A stretch of DNA of 5,128 nucleotides from UBA1049 sp964525815 (GTDB lineage Bacteria > Bacillota > Clostridia > Oscillospirales > CAG-382), in contig CAZGJQ010000117.1 of the NCBI GenBank assembly GCA_964525815.1, positions 1 through 5,128 of the forward strand, written 5' to 3'. This document shows positions 1-4,349 of this stretch, one piece after another. Each line of letters opens with the position of its first letter. The first letter of the stretch is position 1. A program made the position numbers and the translations under genes. Under the pieces are notes generated by a model that saw nothing but the letters and a program-made list of their open reading frames with translations, was not told the origin of the DNA and did no database searches.

Positions 1-54
1 GCCGCAAAACGCAACAAAATCCACCCTTTTTGAGCGAGCTTTGTCTTCAGTCTG
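1..54. other. Non-coding left edge
   Basis: No convincing gene is visible here. Short open stretches exist in all three rightward frames, but none has recognisable family character. In the first frame, ten codons run to a TGA at 31-33, which could be the tail of a rightward gene cut off by the window edge; this cannot be decided from the sequence. A perfect 6-bp inverted repeat (CTTCAG at 45-50, CTGAAG at 52-57, one base between) abuts the hairpin at 55-80. Confidence 0.4.
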
Positions 55-80
55 AAGCGGCACCGTTTTCGGTGCCGCTT
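55..80 (-). terminator. GC-rich hairpin, probable transcription terminator
   Basis: An 11-bp perfect stem (55-65 pairs with 70-80, AAGCGGCACCG) closes a TTTT loop. It lies 12 bp beyond the stop codon of the leftward YcxB-like gene, where a terminator for the apgM-ycxB transcript would be expected. Neither side has a clean U tract: leftward the next bases are CAGACTGAAG, rightward they are TGCTGCGTTT. It could therefore be a weak intrinsic terminator, a bidirectional one, or a 3'-end stabilising stem. A rightward gene ending left of the window could also use it. Confidence 0.55.
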
Positions 81-91
81 TGCTGCGTTTA

Positions 92-628
92 TCACTTTGT
101 TACTATATATTTATAATCCGGTACCTTGCTCTTTAAAAATTCGCTTGCTTGCTCGGGGGTAAAGTCCCGAAGGTCTTTTTTTAGCACAATAAACGCACTC
201 ATTTTATCTGCATATAAATAAAAAGCGTCCCTCGTCTCATAGATTTTGAAAAGGTCTCCGTAAAAAACATCCTCCCTGCTGTCAATGCCGTCCCCCTTCA
301 TCTCGATAATAAAACCATCGGGAGCAAAAACATAATACTGCGCCGTGTTAATCAGCCTCTTATCCTTTTTGAACTGCCTTTTTGGCACCTGCCCGGTCAT
401 ATAGGCAAACATGGCGACACAGAGCACCACTATACCGCCCAGCATCAAAAATCCGGTGTTTCTTTCTGTTATTCCGAGAAAAAGCAAAAACAACGCCGAA
501 AGCATACCCAAGCCGTAAAAAAATATTTTCTTAAAAAGCGGATTCCTTCCCTTAAACAGCTGGAACTCCGCAAAACGGCGGTATGACGCAAAATCCAGCC
601 TTACCTCTGCGGAAAATTGTTTTTTCAT
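92..628 (-). CDS. YcxB-like two-helix membrane protein
   Basis: A 178-residue protein of unknown exact function. Residues 1-33 are polar and basic. Two hydrophobic segments follow, at about 34-53 and 59-78, separated by a short polar turn (TERNT). This predicts a hairpin membrane anchor with both ends in the cytoplasm. The C-terminal part, about 95-165, resembles the YcxB-like domain, with the typical pattern of a phenylalanine- and glycine-containing strand, a charged turn, then a YGDLFKIYETRDAFYLYAD stretch and a hydrophobic FIVLKKD strand. Family members are small membrane proteins in Bacillota with no settled role. The start at 626-628 is preceded by AAAGGTGGG (641-649), about 12 bases upstream. 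The gene lies 32 bp behind the mutase gene on the same strand with no terminator between, so it is probably co-transcribed with it. The domain call is by pattern recognition only. Confidence 0.75.
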   Translation of the reverse strand: MKKQFSAEVRLDFASYRRFAEFQLFKGRNPLFKKIFFYGLGMLSALFLLFLGITERNTGFLMLGGIVVLCVAMFAYMTGQVPKRQFKKDKRLINTAQYYVFAPDGFIIEMKGDGIDSREDVFYGDLFKIYETRDAFYLYADKMSAFIVLKKDLRDFTPEQASEFLKSKVPDYKYIVTK

Positions 629-660
629 ATTCTATCGCCACCCACCTTTCCTATTTTTGG

Positions 661-1875
661 CTACGCCTTTAAAAAATAGTCGAGTAGGTTCTCCCCTTTT
701 TCTATTAATACTCCTCCGGCAACGCCGCTCTGCTCATCATATACTTCTATGCCGCTCGGCTTCTTGTTATCGGACGAATATATGACAAAAGGAACAGCAT
801 CCAAGGTATGCGTCCTTGCATATATAGGAGTGGGATGGTCGGGAGCCAGCAAAATCCTATAGGGCTGCATATGCTTGTTCATATAATCGAGCAAAGGGAC
901 AAGAATCAACGAATCGATTAGCTCAATCGCCTTTATTTTATTCTCAAGCTCGCCCCTGTGTCCGCATTCATCCGGTGCTTCGACGTGTAAATACACTAAA
1001 TCAGATCCGTTCTCAAGCTCCTTAATAGCGGCTCTCATCTTTGCCCCGTAATCGGTATCAAGAGTTCCGGTCGCACCCTCCACAAAAGGAGCCCTCATAC
1101 CCGCACAGAGCCCGATACCCTTTATTAGGTCAACCGCACAAACCACCGAGGCATCCAGCCCCGTCTTTTCCTTAAAGGAGGGCAGGGACGGCTTTTTTCC
1201 CGGGCTCCAGAGCCAAAGCGAATTTGCCTTCTTCAAGCCTCTTTTTGCTCTGTCAAGATTGAGCGGATGGTTGTTCAGAAGCTCATATGACTCCTCCATA
1301 AGCGTTCTCATAGGCTTGCTTTGCTCGTTTTTAGGTAAGTATTCCTTTATTTTTTTGTCCAGTATATCATGTGGACGGGAAAAATCGGTAAAATCCGGGC
1401 AGTTCTTCCGGATAAGACAGTGCCGATAGCTTACGCCCGTAAAAAAGTGCATAAAATCATTGCCGAACCTCTCCTGCACCGCTTCAATCAAAACCCTTGC
1501 CTCGTCAGTCGGAATCTCATCGGACGAGTGGTCAAGCATTGTTTTTTCTTCATAGGGAAGGCTGTCGTCCGACAAGGCCACTAGGTTGGCTCTTATCGCC
1601 GTATCCTCCGGCTGCATCTCAATCCCCATACTTAATGCCTCCAGCGGAGAACGACCTTTTGAATACTTCCTGGGGTCATAGCCCATTAACGCAAGGTTCG
1701 CGGTGTCGCTCTCCGGTGTCATATCCTCCGGAACCGTAAACACCCTACCGTTAATACCGTTCTGCGCAAGATAATTCATCCCCGGCTTGTCCGCAGCGTT
1801 GAGCGGAGTTCTGCCTCCAAGCTCCCTCATGGGCACATCCGCCATACCGTCTCCGACCAGAATAATATATTTCAT
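661..1875 (-). CDS. apgM: Cofactor-independent phosphoglycerate mutase (archaeal type)
   Basis: A 404-residue alkaline-phosphatase-superfamily enzyme. The family interconverts 3- and 2-phosphoglycerate in the cytoplasm, using two metal ions and a phosphoserine intermediate. Visible signatures are the first metal site GDGMAD (residues 8-13, D9), the nucleophile region TPESDTANLALMGYDP (53-68, probable nucleophile S56), KGRSPLEALSMG (73-84), the mid-domain NSLWLWSPGKKP (218-229), the metal site HVEAPDECGHRG (297-308, with D302 and H306), APDHPTP (344-350, D346 and H347) and RTH ending at H356. The length of about 400 residues fits this family rather than the 510-residue GpmI. A subgroup of these proteins has been proposed to be homoserine kinases replacing ThrB, so the substrate is not certain; no threonine-pathway gene is visible here. 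The start is supported by AAGGGAAG (1884-1891), eight bases upstream, and by a promoter at 1913-1941. No catalytic residue is obviously missing. Confidence 0.93.
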   Translation of the reverse strand: MKYIILVGDGMADVPMRELGGRTPLNAADKPGMNYLAQNGINGRVFTVPEDMTPESDTANLALMGYDPRKYSKGRSPLEALSMGIEMQPEDTAIRANLVALSDDSLPYEEKTMLDHSSDEIPTDEARVLIEAVQERFGNDFMHFFTGVSYRHCLIRKNCPDFTDFSRPHDILDKKIKEYLPKNEQSKPMRTLMEESYELLNNHPLNLDRAKRGLKKANSLWLWSPGKKPSLPSFKEKTGLDASVVCAVDLIKGIGLCAGMRAPFVEGATGTLDTDYGAKMRAAIKELENGSDLVYLHVEAPDECGHRGELENKIKAIELIDSLILVPLLDYMNKHMQPYRILLAPDHPTPIYARTHTLDAVPFVIYSSDNKKPSGIEVYDEQSGVAGGVLIEKGENLLDYFLKA

Positions 1876-1912
1876 ACTTATTGCTTCCCTTCAAATCAAT
1901 GCCTTCTAAAGG

Positions 1913-1941
1913 ATTATACCAAAAAAGGCAATACAAATCAA
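1913..1941 (-). promoter_or_regulatory. Leftward sigma-A promoter for apgM
   Basis: Read on the minus strand, TTGATT (1936-1941) and TATAAT (1913-1918) are separated by exactly 17 bases (1919-1935). The -10 box is a perfect match and the -35 box matches four of six positions (TTGA). Transcription should begin near 1906, giving a leader of about 30 bases before the apgM start at 1875, with the Shine-Dalgarno site inside it. Confidence 0.72.
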
Positions 1942-1943
1942 TA

Positions 1944-1969
1944 AATAAAGGATAAAATAATCCCTTATT
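1944..1969. promoter_or_regulatory. Imperfect dyad between divergent promoters, candidate operator
   Basis: AATAAAGGAT (1944-1953) and ATCCCTTATT (1960-1969) are inverted repeats matching at nine of ten positions around a six-base AT spacer. The dyad lies two bases from the leftward -35 box and three bases from the rightward -35 box, so a dimeric regulator bound here would contact both promoters. No regulator gene is in the window. The sequence is AT-rich, so chance symmetry is possible. Confidence 0.42.
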
Positions 1970-1972
1970 CGG

Positions 1973-2001
1973 TTGACAAAAGAGGGGAGCGCATATATAA
2001 T
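1973..2001 (+). promoter_or_regulatory. Rightward consensus sigma-A promoter for the kinase operon
   Basis: TTGACA (1973-1978) and TATAAT (1996-2001) are both perfect consensus hexamers with the ideal 17-base spacer (1979-1995). Transcription should start near 2008, giving a leader of about 30 bases before the kinase start at 2039. A promoter this close to consensus predicts strong basal transcription unless it is repressed. It is the only clear promoter seen ahead of the rightward gene series. Confidence 0.85.
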
Positions 2002-2038
2002 TAAAGCACAATGTTTACAAAAAGGAAATTTTTGAAGA

Positions 2039-2740
2039 ATGAAAAAGTACTCGGTCGCCTCTCTTATAGTCGAAATGCAGCCGAAGGAAAAAACCCTCTC
2101 GACCCAGTCGCTGCCCTATGAGATTAACACCGACCAGAACGCCGATATAACCATCAGCCTTTCCGAATCCTTTTTAAAAAAGGAACAGGAGCGGAACCCT
2201 CACCTCACCCTTGACAGCTGCGAGTATATTTTTTCCGGAGCGGTGTTTTACGAGCAGCTCTTACGGTTTATGGGGCTGATTTTGCACGCTTCGGCGGTGG
2301 TTGTGGACGGACAGGCTTATCTTTTTTCGGCAAAAAGCGGTACCGGAAAGTCCACACACACCTCGCTCTGGCTGCGTTATTTCGGCGAACGTGCATATAT
2401 AATAAACGACGACAAGCCCGCCCTTCGCCTTATTGACGGCGTTTTCAAGGTCTGCGGAACTCCCTGGAGCGGCAAAACGGCTCAAAACATAAACAGAATT
2501 GTACCGCTTAAGGGAATAGCGTTTCTTGAGCGGGCGAGCACCAACAGTATAAAACGGATTGACACCAAGGAGGCACTCCCCCTTGTTTTAGAACAAACAC
2601 TGCGCCCCGCCAGCAGCATAAACGAATTGATGACCCTTCTTGACAAGCTGCTGACTGATATACCTATTTACAAATTTTGCTGTAATATAAGCAAGCAAGC
2701 GGTGGAGTGCTCATATAACGCAATGAAGGCGGGATTTTAA
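2039..2740 (+). CDS. HPr-kinase-like P-loop kinase
   Basis: A 233-residue protein related to the catalytic domain of HPr kinase/phosphorylase. Visible features are LHASAV with H83 (82-87), the P-loop SAKSGTGKST (97-106, with K104 and S105), the NDD motif (123-125), which matches the catalytic aspartate pair of HprK, and GTPWSGK (140-146). True HprK is about 310 residues and has an N-terminal domain; here residues 1-60 are unlike it, so this is probably not the carbon-catabolite regulator. The first P-loop glycine is replaced by A98. HprK-like proteins of this size occur in peptide-modification clusters, for example the lasso-peptide kinases that phosphorylate a C-terminal serine. The substrate here is unknown. 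The start is supported by AAAGGAAA (2021-2028) and by the consensus promoter just upstream. The gene is the first of the rightward series, 45 bp ahead of a PqqD-family gene, which supports a role in modifying a peptide or small protein. Confidence 0.85.
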   Translation: MKKYSVASLIVEMQPKEKTLSTQSLPYEINTDQNADITISLSESFLKKEQERNPHLTLDSCEYIFSGAVFYEQLLRFMGLILHASAVVVDGQAYLFSAKSGTGKSTHTSLWLRYFGERAYIINDDKPALRLIDGVFKVCGTPWSGKTAQNINRIVPLKGIAFLERASTNSIKRIDTKEALPLVLEQTLRPASSINELMTLLDKLLTDIPIYKFCCNISKQAVECSYNAMKAGF

Positions 2741-2785
2741 CGCTATTTTATGCCGCTTTGCGGGCAGAACGGAGGTTAGATACTA

Positions 2786-3046
2786 ATGAAAATTAAAGAA
2801 GGATATGTATTAAAAGAGGTTGCGGGTAACAATATTGTTGTGAACGTAGGCGGAAGCGTTGATTTTAACGGAATGATAACGCTTAACGAGACCGGTGCGC
2901 TGCTCTGGAGAACCCTTGAGCAAAATGCGGACGAAAAAACGCTCGTGCAGGCTCTGCTTGAGGAATACGACATAGACGAGCAGACCGCCCTAACGGATGT
3001 AAAGCGGTTTATTAATAAGCTTAAGGATGCCGAGATAGTTGAATAA
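2786..3046 (+). CDS. PqqD-family peptide-binding protein
   Basis: An 86-residue stand-alone PqqD-like protein. The pattern is characteristic: an N-terminal beta part (residues 1-30, with GYVLKEVAGNNIVVNVGG), the family signature FNGMITLNETGALLWRTLE (27-45), then a winged-helix-like C-terminal half with EEYDIDEQTALTDVKRFI (59-76) and a final short strand. In PQQ, lasso-peptide and other modified-peptide pathways, such domains bind the leader of a precursor peptide and deliver it to the modifying enzymes. A leader-binding role here is inferred from the family, because no precursor is visible. A strong Shine-Dalgarno site (GGAGG, 2771-2775) sits ten bases before the ATG. The stop overlaps the start of the downstream peptidase by 8 bp, indicating translational coupling. 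The length is typical and nothing is missing. Confidence 0.9.
   Translation: MKIKEGYVLKEVAGNNIVVNVGGSVDFNGMITLNETGALLWRTLEQNADEKTLVQALLEEYDIDEQTALTDVKRFINKLKDAEIVE
3023..3041 (+). promoter_or_regulatory. Ribosome site and TTG start of the peptidase gene
   Basis: AAGGA (3023-3027) inside the end of the PqqD-like gene precedes a TTG codon (3039-3041) by 11 bases. TTG must be the start: the next in-frame Met, residue 33, lies just after the predicted catalytic serine, so starting there would destroy the active site. A rare start codon overlapping the previous stop suggests expression depends on translation of the PqqD-like gene. Confidence 0.72.
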
Positions 3047-3494
3047 AAAATACAGACTTTCCGAGCTTTACCCTCTCATCAAGGAGCAGCTGGACAGCGG
3101 AGGCAGTGCAAGCTTTGTAACCAACGGGGTCAGCATGAAGCCCATGCTGGACGACGGGAAAAACACCGTTTGCATTGTAAAGCCCGTTTTTCCGCTGAAA
3201 AAATACGATATACCGTTATACCGGCGGTCTGACGGCGCTTTTGTGCTGCACCGTATCATTAAGGTAACGCCGGACGGTTATGTATGCAGAGGCGACCATC
3301 AGATCATTAAGGAATATCCGGTTACCGACGATATGATTATCGGTGTAGTAACCGAATACACGAAAAACGGAAGAGCCGTACGGGTAAAAGGTCTGCCACA
3401 CAGGCTGTACGCTTTTATATATGTACATACCGCATATCTTAGGTTATATGTGAGAACCTTTTTTATTAAGCTAATAAGAAGGATAAAAAGATGA
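3039..3494 (+). CDS. S24/S26-family signal-peptidase-like serine protease
   Basis: A 151-residue protease of the LexA/signal-peptidase superfamily. The nucleophile motif is NGVSMKPML (29-37) with S32. A later LHRIIKV motif (70-76) places H71 where bacterial type I signal peptidases carry lysine; ER-type and SipW-like signal peptidases instead use His, so a Ser-His pair is likely. The third conserved block is RGDH (84-87), followed by the hydrophobic IIGVV strand at 100-104. No N-terminal membrane anchor is present, unlike ordinary signal peptidases. A hydrophobic and basic C-terminal stretch (about 122-150, ending in RRIKR) might bind the membrane surface. Together with the kinase and PqqD-like genes it suggests a dedicated protease for a modified peptide, perhaps removing its leader; this is inference. 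The 3' end overlaps the next gene by 4 bp (ATGA), and the TTG start overlaps the previous gene by 8 bp. Confidence 0.82.
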   Translation: MNKKYRLSELYPLIKEQLDSGGSASFVTNGVSMKPMLDDGKNTVCIVKPVFPLKKYDIPLYRRSDGAFVLHRIIKVTPDGYVCRGDHQIIKEYPVTDDMIIGVVTEYTKNGRAVRVKGLPHRLYAFIYVHTAYLRLYVRTFFIKLIRRIKR

Positions 3495-3823
3495 AGGTTG
3501 CCGTTATCGGCTCAAGGTCGATTACCAATATAGACATAGACCGTTTTATCCCAAAGGGGATAACCCTGCTCATAACCGGAGGCGCCTCCGGCGTGGACAG
3601 AATAGCTGAGAAATACGCCGACCGCAAGCGGATAAAAAAGCAGATTATACGTCCCGATTACGAGAGGTACGGAAAGAGTGCGCCGCTTATGCGGGACAAG
3701 CTGATAGTAGAAAACGCCGACATTGTTATCGCAATTTGGGACGGCAGCTCGGGCGGAACAAACTACACCGTAAAATACGCAGAGCGAATAGGAAAACCGT
3801 TTGAGCTGCATATAGTGTATTGA
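3491..3823 (+). CDS. SLOG/DUF2493 (YspA, cpYpsA-related) nucleotide-binding protein
   Basis: A 110-residue small Rossmann-like protein. It shows the SLOG pattern: VIGSRS (5-10) at the end of strand one, ITGGASGVDRIAE (28-40) as the glycine-rich nucleotide loop, RPDYERYGKSAPLMRDK (54-70), the acidic NADIVIAIWDG (75-85), and SSGGT (86-90) at the substrate loop. Family members are predicted to bind nucleotides, NAD or ADP-ribose derivatives; most have no assigned reaction, and some lie in nucleotide-signalling or phage-defence neighbourhoods. The gene starts four bases inside the peptidase stop (ATGA), with AAGGA (3479-3483) seven bases upstream, so it is translationally coupled to the cassette. 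It lies 18 bp before a Nudix hydrolase, the kind of enzyme that acts on nucleotide diphosphate derivatives. The length is normal for the family. The exact ligand cannot be read from the sequence. Confidence 0.85.
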   Translation: MKVAVIGSRSITNIDIDRFIPKGITLLITGGASGVDRIAEKYADRKRIKKQIIRPDYERYGKSAPLMRDKLIVENADIVIAIWDGSSGGTNYTVKYAERIGKPFELHIVY

Positions 3824-3832
3824 AGAGGGGAG
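3824..3832 (+). promoter_or_regulatory. Shine-Dalgarno site deciding the Nudix start
   Basis: AGAGGGGAG is nine bases before the ATG at 3842, the correct spacing. A second ATG at 3837, in another frame, is only four bases away and reaches a stop after eight codons, so 3842 is the real start. It could act as a small decoy start lowering translation. Confidence 0.68.
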
Positions 3833-3841
3833 TAATATGAT

Positions 3842-4324
3842 ATGCCATGGCCTACGCATATAGTTGCCGCTGCCGGATATGTATTTGATAACAAAGGAAA
3901 TATTCTGATTGTAAGAACACATCACAGAGGATGGGATGCAACCGGAGGACAGATTGAGGTAGGCGAGAATCTGGAAGAAGGCGTGCTGCGTGAAATAATG
4001 GAAGAAAGCGGGGTAAACGCTTCAGTTCGTTGTTTATGCGGAGTTTATTCAAATGTAGGACAGTATATTTATCATGACGGAGTAACACCTGTACCAACAA
4101 AAGTAATGTTTGACTTTATATGCGACTATAAAGACGGCGAACTGCGAACTTCAAACGAAACCAGCGATGTTATGTGGGTTTCCAAAAAAAATGTTTTGGA
4201 ATATATCTCATTTCCGGTTTTAGTATACAGATTCAAAAATATACTCAATTTCGACGGGAAAATTCAGTACTGCTCCTACATAACAAAGCCGGAGTTCAAG
4301 GTATTATCATCAAGACACATATAA
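3842..4324 (+). CDS. Nudix hydrolase
   Basis: A 160-residue Nudix-family pyrophosphatase, which cleaves a nucleoside diphosphate linked to another group using Mg2+ or Mn2+. The Nudix box is complete at residues 36-58 (GQIEVGENLEEG then VLREIMEESGV): G36, E42, R50, E51, E54, E55, G57 all fit the GX5EX7REUXEEXGU consensus. It is preceded by the expected strands (IVAAAGYVFDNKGNILIVRT, 7-26) and followed by a beta region (VYSNVGQYIYHDG, 68-80) and a substrate-side segment that does not identify the substrate. The C-terminal 35 residues are divergent. The gene is AT-rich relative to its neighbours: 4201-4260 has 18 G+C in 60, against 34 in 60 at 4741-4800 in the next gene. This suggests separate ancestry, although function may fit the SLOG gene just upstream. 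No promoter is seen between them, and the gap to the next gene is 25 bp. Confidence 0.9.
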   Translation: MPWPTHIVAAAGYVFDNKGNILIVRTHHRGWDATGGQIEVGENLEEGVLREIMEESGVNASVRCLCGVYSNVGQYIYHDGVTPVPTKVMFDFICDYKDGELRTSNETSDVMWVSKKNVLEYISFPVLVYRFKNILNFDGKIQYCSYITKPEFKVLSSRHI

Positions 4325-4337
4325 AACGAAAATATTC

Positions 4338-4342
4338 GGAGG
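4338..4342 (+). promoter_or_regulatory. Shine-Dalgarno site of the GH172 gene
   Basis: GGAGG is seven bases before the ATG at 4350. This is the optimal arrangement and fixes the start of the partial gene. The intergenic stretch 4325-4349 is too short for a separate promoter between the genes, so any own promoter would have to lie inside the end of the Nudix gene. Confidence 0.8.
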
Positions 4343-4349
4343 AACAAAA

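Noticed and set aside
73..83. An 11-base match (TGCCGCTTTGC) between the hairpin near the left edge and the spacer at 2751-2761, considered as a dispersed repeat.
   Set aside because: The match is short, the flanks differ, and the surrounding structures are not alike; chance is the simpler explanation.
1899..1955. An 18-codon rightward ORF in the divergent control region.
   Set aside because: No ribosome site precedes it, and it overlaps the leftward promoter boxes and part of the dyad.
1751..2011. A leftward 86-codon open frame spanning the apgM start.
   Set aside because: Its second half is apgM read in a shifted frame and its first half covers both promoters. No ribosome site or family character.
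2011..2121. A 36-codon ORF overlapping the start of the kinase gene in another frame, considered as a precursor peptide.
   Set aside because: It would begin about three bases after the predicted transcription start with no ribosome site, and most of it is the kinase reading frame shifted. The kinase start has its own AAAGGA site.
2750..2779. Nine-codon ORF (MPLCGQNGG) between the kinase and PqqD-like genes, considered as a tiny precursor peptide.
   Set aside because: It has no ribosome site of its own, and its last codons are the Shine-Dalgarno GGAGG of the PqqD-like gene, which explains the terminal Gly-Gly. Too short for a leader plus core.
3420..3429. Perfect 10-base palindrome TATGTACATA near the end of the peptidase gene.
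   Set aside because: It is inside coding sequence for an ordinary Tyr-Val-His stretch in an AT-rich segment; no promoter or second copy is nearby.
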